Of a stretch of DNA of 64,000 nucleotides, positions 47,092-57,705 are shown one piece after another (position 1 is the stretch's first letter; the number at the start of each line of letters is the position of its first letter). This DNA is from Denticeps clupeoides. Taxonomy: Eukaryota; Chordata; Actinopteri; Clupeiformes; Denticipitidae. The notes below the pieces were generated by a model. That model made no database searches, was not told the DNA's origin, and saw only the letters and a program-made list of their open reading frames with translations. The stretch covers positions 1-64,000 of the forward strand of contig NW_021630118.1 in assembly GCF_900700375.1 (NCBI RefSeq). Reading direction: 5' to 3'. The position numbers were made by a program, and so were the translations under genes.

Positions 47092-47163
47092 TGCGTTGGC
47101 TGGGAGTCCAACCCGGGTCAACTAACCTGAAGGCAGCTATGCTCACCACTATACAACAAAGGC
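47092..47163 (-). pseudogene. tRNA-Gly-like pseudogene with UCA anticodon, type B
   Basis: This type B copy is the partner of the Leu at 46891. Confidence 0.78.
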
Positions 47164-47703
47164 ACAAACTAGGAAGTTTTCCATGTTGTGGAATACCAAG
47201 GGCATTTAGACCCAAAAGTGGTTATTTCTTTTGGTTGAATAGAGATCAGATTGAGATGGGCTGTGGAAGTGAGTGGTACTGTAACTACATGATGTTTAGA
47301 AAAATTAACTAATTCTTCTGAGCAATTGTCACAGTTTTTCCCACAGACAGCATGGCACTGGTGAGGAATCAATCTAGTGCTGGATGCCTGAAAGAATCCA
47401 TGGTCAGGGCAACAGCAGCAATGCATGGCCAAATGAAAAAAGTGTGTGTGTGACATGACAGAGCATGAACTTTACAGAATGCATGCATTGTGCATTTTAA
47501 ACAAACAAAAACAAATTCGTAACTTTCACTGCTGGTTTAATCATAAAGGCAGAGGTGAGATTTGTAAAATGAAAGAGGATGAATGTTGTTGACTGCTAGG
47601 TGTTCACCATCACTTGTGTCCTGGGTGTATTGTGTTTGCATGGCTGCTTGATGAACACCTAAAACTAAGCACTACAATTAGTTCCTTGTAGTTTTCATCA
47701 TAA

Positions 47704-47785
47704 TGGCAGCGGTGGGATTTGAACCCACGACTCCAAAGAGACTGGAGCTTAAATCCAGCGCCTTAGACCGCTCGGCCACACTACC
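47704..47785 (-). tRNA. tRNA-Leu(UAA)
   Basis: It is 82 nt, has the 30687-type substitution and is the last tRNA gene of the array. Confidence 0.88.
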
Positions 47786-47904
47786 ATTCGTTAGCTTATT
47801 TTAGATCCTGATGTGTTATAGAACAATTGAGATGAAAACATGACCTTAGCCAAAATTTGGCTTAAAAAGTTGCACAACACAAAAGCAGGATGAAAAAAGA
47901 GGAC

Positions 47905-47921
47905 TGCGTTGGCTGGGAGTC
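47905..47921 (-). pseudogene. Type B tRNA-Gly relic cut by array junction
   Basis: Only the 3' acceptor strand and part of the T arm remain. At the T loop the sequence switches to U6-like text. Confidence 0.8.
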
Positions 47922-47981
47922 AAGATTAGCATGGAACTTGCAAAAAGATGACACACAAATCAGTGAAGTGCTCCATATTTT
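47922..47981 (+). pseudogene. U6-like relic, cut by array junction
   Basis: The 3' 60 nt of the downstream U6-like relic begin at aagattagc; the 5' part is replaced by tRNA-array sequence. Confidence 0.75.
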
Positions 47982-48815
47982 CAACTTTTTTTGATTGACA
48001 AATAGGAAATAGGGTTCCTTAGGAAAAGGGAGATGCTGTGACAAATTCCAAATGTTTCTTTTATTTTCAAAGCAAACACACAGCGATAAAGACCATAAGA
48101 AGATCAGAAACTTTTCAAACTGCAACTGGTGTCAATGTATTGATGAAGTTGTTCATGTAGAGGACAATCTCAATCATTTGGTAAGATTAGAAGAACTGAA
48201 GCTGCTGTACATTTCTTTAGCTGACTCTAGGCCTGACTCTACGCAGACAATTGTGTTTGTGGTTAAGTTGTGAACAACATGCTTGTGAGAGGGTAAACGC
48301 AGTCTGCCGCTATCAGGAATGATGCAGTCTAGATGCCCACATATGGGGATTTTGTAGGAGTCAAAACTAGCAAAATGCAGAGGTACAACCTCAGTCTGGG
48401 AAGACCACATATTTGAGAATGAAATTTCCCCTTCCAAAAAAGCATGAACTATAATGAAATGGCAGAAGATGGCTGCCAGTACCTTAACAGAGACCCAGAC
48501 AGTGACATCACCACATGGAATAAACACACTGACTGGAACCACGCCCCTTTCCTGCATTGACCTGCCCACTTTGTGATGTTCCCATGACTCTTGACACCAA
48601 TCAAATTATTCATCTTTCTTTGCTACACAAACTGACCACACTTTAATCATGCACCTCTACAAGTTAACAGCCTCTTGGAAAATGCAATTAGGGTAACTAA
48701 TCATTTGCTCTCTAAATATTTTATCACATTTTTACACAATACTCCATACAAGGTCTTGGTGAGCAGAACAATGATATGGTCAGTATTATAAGTGGCAGCT
48801 GAGAAGCTGGTTGAT

Positions 48816-48866
48816 GTGCTTGCTACGGCTGCACATATACTAAAATTGTGAAGCGTTCCGTATTTT
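48816..48866 (+). pseudogene. U6 with internal 55-nt deletion
   Basis: It has U6 nt 1-33 joined to nt 89-106, losing the ACAGAGA box, AGC triad and internal stem-loop. The TATA box (48787-48792), 5' stem-loop and terminator remain, so a 51-nt RNA could be made. A private A-to-G change near the 3' end (ttccgta) marks all six copies of this class. Confidence 0.88.
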
Positions 48867-48907
48867 GTTCTTTTTTAATTAGACAAAGAGTCACTTGGGA
48901 CTAGGAA

Positions 48908-48978
48908 GATGTTGTACCAAGATTAGCATGGAACTTGTAAAGGGATGACACACAAATCAGTGAAGTGCTCCATATTTT
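48908..48978 (+). pseudogene. U6-like relic
   Basis: This 71-nt sequence matches U6 nt 34-106 with many changes (gattagcatgg and ggatgacac kept; the ACAGAGA box and stem-loop lost). It lies downstream of the U6 at 48816 and has no TATA box at the right distance. Confidence 0.78.
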
Positions 48979-49679
48979 CAACTTTTTTTGATTGACAAAT
49001 AGGAACTAGGGTTCCTTGGGAAAAGGGAGTTGCTGTGCCAAATTTTAAATATTTATTTTATTTTCAAAGCAAACACACAGGGATAAAGACCATAAGAAGA
49101 TCAGAAACTTTTCCAAATGCAACTGGTGTCAATGTATTAATGAAGTTGCTCATGTAGTGGACAATCTCAATCATTTGGTAAGATTAGAAGATCTGAAGCT
49201 GCTGTACATTTCTTTAGCTGACTCTAGGACTGACTCTACGCAGACAATTGTGTTTGTGGTTTAGTTGTGAACAAAATGCTTGTGAGAGTGTAAACGCAGT
49301 CTGTCGCTATCAGGAATGATGCAGTCTAGATGCCCACATATGGGGACTTTGTAGGAGTCAGCACTAGCAAAATGCAGAGGTACAACCACAGTCTGGGAAG
49401 ACCACATATTTGAGAATGAAATTTCCCCTTCCAAAAAAGCATGAACTATAATGAAATGGCAGAAGATGGCTGCCAGTACCTTAACAGAGACCCAGACAGT
49501 GACATCACCATGTGGAATAAACACACTGCCTGGAACCACGCCCCTTTTCCTGCATTGACCTGCCCACTTCATGATGTTCCTATGACTCTTGACACCAATC
49601 AAATTATTCTTCTTACTTTGCTACACAAACTAAGAATACTTTAATCATGCACCTCCACAAGTTACCAGCCTCTTGGAAA
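48979..49679. other. Typical U6-array spacer
   Basis: This is representative of all U6 spacers: AT-rich, with a T-rich tract and a minus-strand open frame (49261-49602 here) that recurs in many units without features of a known protein. No RNA gene is seen. Confidence 0.6.
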
Positions 49680-49790
49680 ATGCAATTAGGGTAACTAAGC
49701 ATTTGCTCTCTAAATATTTTATCAAATTTTTACACAATACTCCATACAAGGTCTTGGTGAGCAGAACAATGATTTGGTCAGTATTATAAG
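49680..49790 (+). promoter_or_regulatory. U6 type 3 Pol III promoter
   Basis: TATAAG lies at -29 (49785-49790). The conserved block ccatacaaggtcttggtgag ends near -54, where a PSE belongs, but I cannot match it to a PSE consensus. Octamer-like ATGCAATT at -134 and ATTTGCT near -114 could act as the distal element. Confidence 0.7.
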
Positions 49791-49813
49791 TGGCAGCCGA
49801 GAAGCTTGTTGAT

Positions 49814-49919
49814 GTGCTTGCTACGGCTGCACATATACTAAAATTGGATCGATACAGAGAAGATTAGCATGGCCCCTGCGAAAGGATGACACGCAAATCC
49901 GTGAAGCGTTCCATATTTT
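49814..49919 (+). ncRNA. RNU6: U6 snRNA, full length
   Basis: This is the 106-nt spliceosomal RNA that pairs with U4 and U2 and forms the catalytic core of splicing. The 5' stem-loop is capped by UACG (UNCG type). ACAGAGA is at nt 41-47, AGC triad at 53-55 and U74 is kept. Compared with the canonical vertebrate sequence (from memory) it has A10, T15, T36, A68 and C86. It ends at ATATTTT with a further T6 run nearby. Confidence 0.92.
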
Positions 49920-49960
49920 GTTCTTTTTTAATTAGACAAAGAGTCACTTGGTACTAGGAA

Positions 49961-50031
49961 GAGGTTGTACAAAGATTAGCATGGAACTTGTAAAGGGATG
50001 ACACACAAATCAGTGAAGTGCTCCATATTTT
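49961..50031 (+). pseudogene. U6-like relic
   Basis: This 71-nt relic has two private substitutions (gaggttgtacaaa). Confidence 0.78.
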
Positions 50032-50720
50032 CAACTTCTTTTGATTGACAAATAGGAACTAGGGTTCCTTGGGAAAAGGGAGATGCTGTACCAAATTCCA
50101 AATGTTCAGTTTTTTTTATTTTCAAAGCAAACACACAGGGATGAATACCACAAGAAGATCAGAAACATGTCCAACTGCAACTGGTGTCAAGGTATTAATG
50201 AAGTTGCTCATGTAGTGGACAATCTCAATCATTTGGTAAGATAAGAAGAACTGAAGCTACTGTACATTTCTTTAGCTGACTCTAGGCCTGACTCTACACA
50301 GACAATTGTGTTTGAGGTTTAGTTGTGAACAACATGCTTGTGAGAGGGTAAACGCAGTCTGCCGCTATCAGGAATGATGCAGTCTAGATGCCCACATATG
50401 GGGACTTTGTAGGAGTCAGCACTAGCAAAATGCAGAGGTACAACCTCAGTCTGGGAAGACCACCAATTTTAGAATGAAATTTCCCCTTCCAAAAAAGCAT
50501 GAACTATAATGAAATGGCAGAAGATTGCTGCCAGTACCTTAACAGAGACCCAGACAGTGACATCACCACGTGGAATAAACACACTATCTGGAACCACGCC
50601 CCTTTCCTGCATTGACCTGCCCACTTTGTGATGTTCCCATGACTCTTGACACCAATCAAATTATTCTTCTTTCTTTTCTACACAATCTAACAGTACTTTT
50701 ATCATGCACCTCCACAAGTT

Positions 50721-50809
50721 ACATATACTAAAATTGGATCGATACAGAGAAGATTAGCATGGCCCCTGCGAAAGGATGACACGCAAATCCGTGAAGCGTT
50801 CCATATTTT
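50721..50809 (+). pseudogene. Promoterless 5'-truncated U6
   Basis: It has nt 18-106 only. The promoter, including TATA, and the first 17 nt are deleted, joining spacer text (cacaagtt) to acatatac. Confidence 0.88.
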
Positions 50810-50850
50810 GTTCTTTTTTAATTAGACAAAGAGTCACTTGGGACTAGGAA

Positions 50851-50921
50851 GATGTTGTACCAAGATTAGCATGGAACTTGCAAAAAGATGACACACAAAT
50901 CAGTGAAGTGCTCCATATTTT
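50851..50921 (+). pseudogene. U6-like relic
   Basis: This 71-nt relic carries the variant gcaaaaagatg. Confidence 0.78.
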
Positions 50922-51763
50922 CAACTTTTTTTGATTGACAAATAGGAACTAGGGTTCCTTAGGAAAAAGAAGATGCTGTGCCAAATTCCAAATGTTTCGT
51001 TTTTTTTTTTTTTTTCAAAGCAATAACACAAGGATGAACACCATAAGAAGGTCAGAAACATGTCCAACTGCATCTGGTGTCAATGTATTAATGAAGTTGC
51101 TCATGTAGTGGACAATCTCAATCATTTGGTATGATAAGAAGAACTGAAGCTGCTGTACACTTCTTTAGCTGACTCTAGGCCTGACTCTACGCAGACAATT
51201 GTGTTTGTGGTTTAGTTTTGAACAACATGCTAGTGAGAGGGTAAACAAAGTCTGTCGCTATCAGGAATGATGCAGTCTAGATGCCCACATATGGGGATTT
51301 TGTAGGAGTCAAAACTAGCAAAATGCAAAGGTACAACCACAGTCTGGGAAGACCACATATTTGAGAATGAAATTTCCCCTGCCAAAAAAGCATGAACTAT
51401 AATGAAATGGCAGAAGATTGCTGCCAGTACCTTAACAGAGACCCAGACAGTGACATCACCACGTGGAATAAACACGCTGCCTGGAACCACGCCCCTTTCC
51501 TGCATTGACCTGCCCACTTTGTGATGTTCCTCTGACTCTTGACAACAATCAAATTATTCTTCTTACTTTGCTACACAAACTAAGAATACTTTAATCATGC
51601 ACCTCCACAAGTTACCAGCCTCTTGGAAAATGCAATTAGGGTAACTAAGCATTTGCTCTCTAAATATTTTATCAAATTTTTACACAATACTCCATACAAG
51701 GTCTTGGTGAGCAGAACAATGATATGGTCAGTATTATAAGTGGCAGCTGAGAAGCTTGTTGAT

Positions 51764-51814
51764 GTGCTTGCTACGGCTGCACATATACTAAAATTGTGAA
51801 GCGTTCCGTATTTT
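51764..51814 (+). pseudogene. U6 with internal 55-nt deletion
   Basis: It has the same junction and ttccgta mark as 48816. TATAAG is at 51735-51740. Confidence 0.88.
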
Positions 51815-51855
51815 GTTCTTTTTTAATTAGACAAAGAGTCACTTGGGACTAGGAA

Positions 51856-51926
51856 GATGTTGTACCAAGATTAGCATGGAACTTGTAAAGGGATGACACA
51901 CAAATCAGTGAAGTGCTCCATATTTT
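51856..51926 (+). pseudogene. U6-like relic
   Basis: This 71-nt relic is nearly identical to 48908-48978. Confidence 0.78.
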
Positions 51927-52631
51927 CAACTTTTTTTGATTGACAAATAGGAACTAGGGTTCCTTGGGAAAAGGAAGATGCTGTGCCAAATTCCAAATGT
52001 TTAGTTTATTTTATTTTCAAAGCAAACACACAGGGATGAATACCATAAGAAGGTCAGAAACATATCCAACTGCAACTGGTGTCAAGGTATTAATGAAGTT
52101 GCTCATGTAGTGGACAATCTCAATCATTTCGTATGATAAGAAGAACTGAAGCTGCTGTACATTTCTTTAGCTGACTCTAGGACGTACTCTACGCAGACAA
52201 TTAAGTTTGTGGTTTAGTTTTGAACAACATGCTTGTAAGAGGGTAAACGCAGTCTGCCGCTATCAGGAATGATGCAGTCTAGATGCCCACATATTGGGAT
52301 TTTGTAGGAGTCAAAACTAGCAAAATGCAAAGGTCCCACCTCAGTCTGGGAAGACCACATATTTGAGAATGAAATTTCCCCTTCCAAAAAAGCATGAACT
52401 ATAATGAAATGGCAGAAGATGGCTGCCAGTACCTTAACAGAGACCCAGACAGTGACATCACCACGTGGAATAAACACACTGCCTGGAACCACGCCCCTTT
52501 CCTGCATTGACCTGCCCACTTTGTGATGTTCCTTTGACTCTTGACACCAATCAAATTATTCTTCTTTCTTTGCTACACAAACTAAGAATACTTTAATGAT
52601 GCACCTCCACAAGTTACCAGCCTCTTGGAAA

Positions 52632-52742
52632 TTGCATTTAGGGTAACAAAGCATTTGCTCTCCAAATATTTTATCACATTTTTACAAAATTCTCCATACA
52701 AGGTCTTGGTGAGCAGAACAATGATATGGTCAGTATTATAAG
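52632..52742 (+). promoter_or_regulatory. U6 type 3 Pol III promoter
   Basis: TATAAG lies at -29. The octamer-like site is altered (attgcattta) compared with the 49680 unit. Confidence 0.68.
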
Positions 52743-52765
52743 TGGCAGCGGAGGAGCTTGTTGAT

Positions 52766-52871
52766 GTGCTTGCTACGGCTGCACATATACTAAAATTGGA
52801 TCGATACAGAGAAGATTAGCATGGCCCCTGCGAAAGGATGACACGCAAATTCGTGAAGCGTTCCATATTTT
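52766..52871 (+). ncRNA. RNU6: U6 snRNA, full length
   Basis: It is 106 nt with T86 as in canonical vertebrate U6; the other array-specific substitutions are kept. Confidence 0.92.
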
Positions 52872-52912
52872 GTTCTTTTTTAATTAGACAAAGAGTCACT
52901 TGGGACTAGGAA

Positions 52913-52983
52913 GATGTTGTACCAAGATTAGCATGGAACTTGCAAAAGGATGACCCACAAATTAGTGAAGTGCTCCATATTTT
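52913..52983 (+). pseudogene. U6-like relic
   Basis: This 71-nt relic has private changes gatgacccac and attagtg. Confidence 0.78.
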
Positions 52984-53671
52984 CAACTTTTTTTGATTGA
53001 CAAATAGGAACTAGGGTTCCTTAGGAAAAGGAAGATGCTGTGACAAATTCCAAATGTTTCTTTTATTTTCAAAGCAAACACACAGCGATAAAGACCATAA
53101 GAAGATCAGAAACTTTTCAAACTGCAACTGGTGTCAATGTATTGATGAAGTTGTTCATGTAGTGGACAATCTCAATCATGCAGTCTAGATGCCCACATAT
53201 TGGGATTTTGTAGGAGTCAAAACTAGCAAAATGCAAAGGTACAACCTCAGTCTGTGAAGACCTTATAATTGAGAATGAAATTTCCCCTTCCAAAAAAGCA
53301 TGAACTATAATGAAATGGCAGAAGATGGCTGCCAGTACCTTAACAGAGACCCAGACAGTGACATCACCACATGGAATAAACACACTGACTGGAACCACGC
53401 CCCTTTCCTGCATTGACCTGCCCACTTTGTGATGTTCCCATGACTCTTGACACCAATCAAATTATTCATCTTTCTTTGCTACACAAACTGACCACACTTT
53501 AATCATGCACCTCTACAAGTTAACAGCCTCTTGGAAAATGCAATTAGGGTAACTAATCATTTGCTCTCTAAATATTTTATCACATTTTTACACAATACTC
53601 CATACAAGGTCTTGGTGAGCAGAACAATGATATGGTCAGTATTATAAGTGGCAGCTGAGAAGCTGGTTGAT

Positions 53672-53722
53672 GTGCTTGCTACGGCTGCACATATACTAAA
53701 ATTGTGAAGCGTTCCGTATTTT
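53672..53722 (+). pseudogene. U6 with internal 55-nt deletion
   Basis: It has the same junction as 48816. TATAAG is at 53643-53648. Confidence 0.88.
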
Positions 53723-53763
53723 GTTCTTTTTTAATTAGACAAAGAGTCACTTGGGACTAGGAA

Positions 53764-53834
53764 GATGTTGTACCAAGATTAGCATGGAACTTGTAAAGGG
53801 ATGACACACAAATCAGTGAAGTGCTCCATATTTT
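53764..53834 (+). pseudogene. U6-like relic
   Basis: This is a 71-nt relic. Confidence 0.78.
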
Positions 53835-54534
53835 CAACTTTTTTTGATTGACAAATAGGAACTAGGGTTCCTTGGGAAAAGGGAGTTGCTGTGCCAAATT
53901 TTAAATATTTATTTTATTTTCAAAGCAAACACACAGGGATAAAGACCATAAGAAGATCAGAAACTTTTCCAAATGCAACTGGTGTCAATGTATTAATGAA
54001 GTTGCTCATGTAGTGGACAATCTCAATCATTTGGTAAGATTAGAAGATCTGAAGCTGCTGTACATTTCTTTAGCTGACTCTAGGACTGACTCTACGCAGA
54101 CAATTGTGTTTATGGTTTAGTTGTGAACAAAATGCTTGTGAGAGTGTAAACGCAGTCTGTCGCTATCAGGAATGATGCAGTCTAGATGCCCACATATGGG
54201 GACTTTGTAGGAGTCAGCACTAGCAAAATGCAGAGGTACAACCACAGTCTGGGAAGACCACATATTTGAGAATGAAATTTCCCCTTCCAAAAAAGCATGA
54301 ACTATAATGAAATGGCAGAAGATTGCTGCCAGTACCTTAACAGAGACCCAGACAGTGACATCACCATGTGGAATAAACACACTGCCTGGAACCACGCCCC
54401 TTTCCTGCATTGACCTGCCCACTTTGTGATGTTCCTCTGACTCTTGACACCAATCAAATTATTCTTCTTACTTTGCTACACAATCTAACAATACTTTAAT
54501 CATGCACCTCCACAAGTTACCAGCCTCTTGGAAA

Positions 54535-54645
54535 ATGCATTTAGGGTAACTAAGCATTTGCTCTCCAAATATTTTATCAAATTTTTACACAATACTCCAT
54601 ACAAGGTCTTGGTGAGCAGAACAATGATTTGGTCAGTATTATAAG
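54535..54645 (+). promoter_or_regulatory. U6 type 3 Pol III promoter
   Basis: TATAAG lies at -29, with ATGCATTT at -134. Confidence 0.68.
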
Positions 54646-54668
54646 TGGCAGCCGAGAAGCTTGTTGAT

Positions 54669-54774
54669 GTGCTTGCTACGGCTGCACATATACTAAAATT
54701 GGATCGATACAGAGAAGATTAGCATGGCCCCTGCGAAAGGATGACACGCAAATCCGTGAAGCGTTCCATATTTT
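54669..54774 (+). ncRNA. RNU6: U6 snRNA, full length
   Basis: It is 106 nt and identical to 49814-49919 by eye. Confidence 0.92.
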
Positions 54775-54815
54775 GTTCTTTTTTAATTAGACAAAGAGTC
54801 ACTTGGTACTAGGAA

Positions 54816-54886
54816 GATGTTGTACAAAGATTAGCATGGAACTTGTAAAGGGATGACACACAAATCAGTGAAGTGCTCCATATTTT
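54816..54886 (+). pseudogene. U6-like relic
   Basis: This 71-nt relic has the variant tgtacaaagat. Confidence 0.78.
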
Positions 54887-55725
54887 CAACTTCTTTTGAT
54901 TGACAAATAGGAACTAGGGTTCCTTGGGAAAAGGGAGATGCTGTACCAAATTCCAAATGTTCAGTTTTTTTTATTTTCAAAGCAAACACACAGGGATGAA
55001 TACCACAAGAAGATCAGAAACATGTCCAACTGCAACTGGTGTCAAGGTATTAATGAAGTTGCTCATGTAGTGGACAATCTCAATCATTTGGTAAGATAAG
55101 AAGAACTGAAGCTACTGTACATTTCTTTAGCTGACTCTAGGCCTGACTCTACACAGACAATTGTGTTTGAGGTTTAGTTGTGAACAACATGCTTGTGAGA
55201 GGGTAAACGCAGTCTGCCGCTATCAGGAATGATGCAGTCTAGATGCCCACATATGAGGACTTTGTAGGAGTCAGCACTAGCAAAATGCAGAGGTACAAAC
55301 TCAGTCTGGGAAGACCACCAATTTTAGAATGAAATTTCCCCTTCCAAAAAAGCATGAACTATAATGAAATGGCAGAAGATTGCTGCCAGTACCTTAACAG
55401 AGACCCAGACAGTGACATCACCACATGGAATAAACACACTGACTGGAACCACGCCCCTTTCCTGCATTGACCTGCCCACTTTGTGATGTTCCCATGACTC
55501 TTGACACCAATCAAATTATTCATCTTTCTTTGCTACACAAACTGACCACACTTTAATCATGCACCTCTACAAGTTAACAGCCTCTTGGAAAATGCAATTA
55601 GGGTAACTAATCATTTGCTCTCTAAATATTTTATCACATTTTTACACAATACTCCATACAAGGTCTTGGTGAGCAGAACAATGATATGGTCAGTATTATA
55701 AGTGGCAGCTGAGAAGCTGGTTGAT

Positions 55726-55776
55726 GTGCTTGCTACGGCTGCACATATACTAAAATTGTGAAGCGTTCCGTATTTT
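55726..55776 (+). pseudogene. U6 with internal 55-nt deletion
   Basis: It has the same junction as 48816. TATAAG is at 55697-55702. Confidence 0.88.
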
Positions 55777-55817
55777 GTTCTTTTTTAATTAGACAAAGAG
55801 TCACTTGGGACTAGGAA

Positions 55818-55888
55818 GATGTTGTACCAAGATTAGCATGGAACTTGTAAAGGGATGACACACAAATCAGTGAAGTGCTCCATATTTT
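55818..55888 (+). pseudogene. U6-like relic
   Basis: This is a 71-nt relic. Confidence 0.78.
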
Positions 55889-56572
55889 CAACTTTTTTTG
55901 ATTGACAAATAGGAACTAGGGTTCCTTGGGAAAAGGGAGTTGCTGTGCCAAATTTTAAATATTTATTTTATTTTCAAAGCAAACACACAGGGATAAAGAC
56001 CATAAGAAGATCAGAAACTTTTCCAAATGCAACTGGTGTCAATGTATTAATGAAGTTGCTCATGTAGTGGACAATCTCAATCATTTGGTAAGATTAGAAG
56101 ATCTGAAGCTGCTGTACATTTCTTTAGCTGACTCTAGGACTGACTCTACGCAGACAATTGTGTTTATGGTTTAGTTGTGAACAAAATGCTTGTGAGAGTG
56201 TAAACGCAGTCTGTCGCTATCAGGAATGATGCAGTCTAGATGCCCACATATGGGGACTTTGTAGGAGTCAGCACTAGCAAAATGCAGAGGTACAAACTCA
56301 GTCTGGGAAGACCACCAATTTTAGAATGAAATTTCCCCTTCCAAAAAAGCATGAACTATAATGAAATGGCAGAAGATTGCTGCCAGTACCTTAACAGAGA
56401 CCCAGACAGTGACATCACCACGTGGAATAAACACACTATCTGGAACCACGCCCCTTTCCTGCATTGACCTGCCCACTTTGTGATGTTCCCATGACTCTTG
56501 ACACCAATCAAATTATTCTTCTTTCTTTTCTACACAATCTAACAGTACTTTTATCATGCACCTCCACAAGTT

Positions 56573-56661
56573 ACATATACTAAAATTGGATCGATACAGA
56601 GAAGATTAGCATGGCCCCTGCGAAAGGATGACACGCAAATCCGTGAAGCGTTCCATATTTT
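56573..56661 (+). pseudogene. Promoterless 5'-truncated U6
   Basis: It has the same breakpoint as 50721; nt 18-106 are kept. Confidence 0.88.
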
Positions 56662-56702
56662 GTTCTTTTTTAATTAGACAAAGAGTCACTTGGGACTAGG
56701 AA

Positions 56703-56773
56703 GATGTTGTACCAAGATTAGCATGGAACTTGCAAAAAGATGACACACAAATCAGTGAAGTGCTCCATATTTT
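56703..56773 (+). pseudogene. U6-like relic
   Basis: This 71-nt relic carries the gcaaaaagatg variant. Confidence 0.78.
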
Positions 56774-57613
56774 CAACTTTTTTTGATTGACAAATAGGAA
56801 CTAGGGTTCCTTAGGAAAAGGAAGATGCTGTGCCAAATTCCAAATGTTTCGTTTTTTTTTTTTTTCAAAGCAATAACACAAGGATGAACACCATAAGAAG
56901 GTCAGAAACATGTCCAACTGCATCTGGTGTCAATGTATTAATGAAGTTGCTCATGTAGTGGACAATCTCAATCATTTGGTAAGATAAGAAGAACTGAAGC
57001 TGCTGTACACTTCTTTAGCTGACTCTAGGCCTGACTCTACGCAGACAATTGTGTTTGTGGTTTAGTTTTGAACAACATGCTAGTGAGAGGGTAAACAAAG
57101 TCTGTCGCTATCAGGAATGATGCAGTCTAGATGCCCACATATGGGGATTTTGTAGGAGTCAAAACTAGCAAAATGCAAAGGTACAACCACAGTCTGGGAA
57201 GACCACATATTTGAGAATGAAATTTCCCCTGCCAAAAAAGCATGAACTATAATGAAATGGCAGAAGATGGCTGCCAGTATCTTAACAGAGACCCAGACAG
57301 TGACATCACCACGTGGAATATACACGCTGCCTGGAACCACGCCCCTTTCCTGCATTGACCTGCCCACTTTGTGATGTTCCTCTGACTCTTGACAACAATC
57401 AAATTATTCTTCTTACTTTGCTACACAAACTAAGAATACTTTAATCATGCACCTCCACAAGTTACCAGCCTCTTGGAAAATGCAATTAGGGTAACTAAGC
57501 ATTTGCTCTCTAAATATTTTATCAAATTTTTACACAATACTCCATACAAGGTCTTGGTGAGCAGAACAATGATATGGTCAGTATTATAAGTGGCAGCTGA
57601 GAAGCTTGTTGAT

Positions 57614-57664
57614 GTGCTTGCTACGGCTGCACATATACTAAAATTGTGAAGCGTTCCGTATTTT
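57614..57664 (+). pseudogene. U6 with internal 55-nt deletion
   Basis: It has the same junction as 48816. TATAAG is at 57585-57590. Confidence 0.88.
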
Positions 57665-57705
57665 GTTCTTTTTTAATTAGACAAAGAGTCACTTGGGACT
57701 AGGAA

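Larger units (their letters stand above)
1..47921 (-). repeat. Tandem array of tRNA-Leu/tRNA-Gly pairs
   Basis: The monomer on the minus strand is a Leu-type tRNA and a Gly-type tRNA about 115-150 bp apart, followed by about 370-460 bp of spacer; pair-to-pair spacing is about 570-815 bp. Spacers are AT-rich and share landmark words in every unit (for example ttttccatgttgtggaata and gaatgcatgcattg). I see no further gene in them. Pair types are: whole Leu with decayed Gly; decayed Leu with whole Gly(CCC); and truncated Leu with a LINE-split Gly. Tandem spread by unequal exchange or conversion is inferred from shared private mutations. Confidence 0.95.
48816..50560. repeat. U6 two-monomer block, copy 1
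   Basis: A deleted-U6 monomer is followed by a full-U6 monomer. The block is near-identical to 53672-55418 and 61617-63360. Confidence 0.8.
50721..53340. repeat. U6 multi-monomer duplicated block, copy 1
   Basis: The promoterless U6, deleted U6 and full U6 (T86) monomers recur in the same order at 56573-59190, about 5.85 kb away, with shared private deletions. Confidence 0.85.
53672..55418. repeat. U6 two-monomer block, copy 2
   Basis: It is homologous to 48816-50560 at a shift of about 4856 bp. Confidence 0.8.

Noticed and set aside
1-47921. CRISPR-like array
   Set aside because: The repeats are hundreds of bases long, encode tRNAs, and have no short repeat/unique spacer pattern.
48420-48440. 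NF-kappaB-like word gaaatttccccttcc in the U6 spacers
   Set aside because: It is a short match expected by chance and is repeated only through array homogenisation, with no promoter context.
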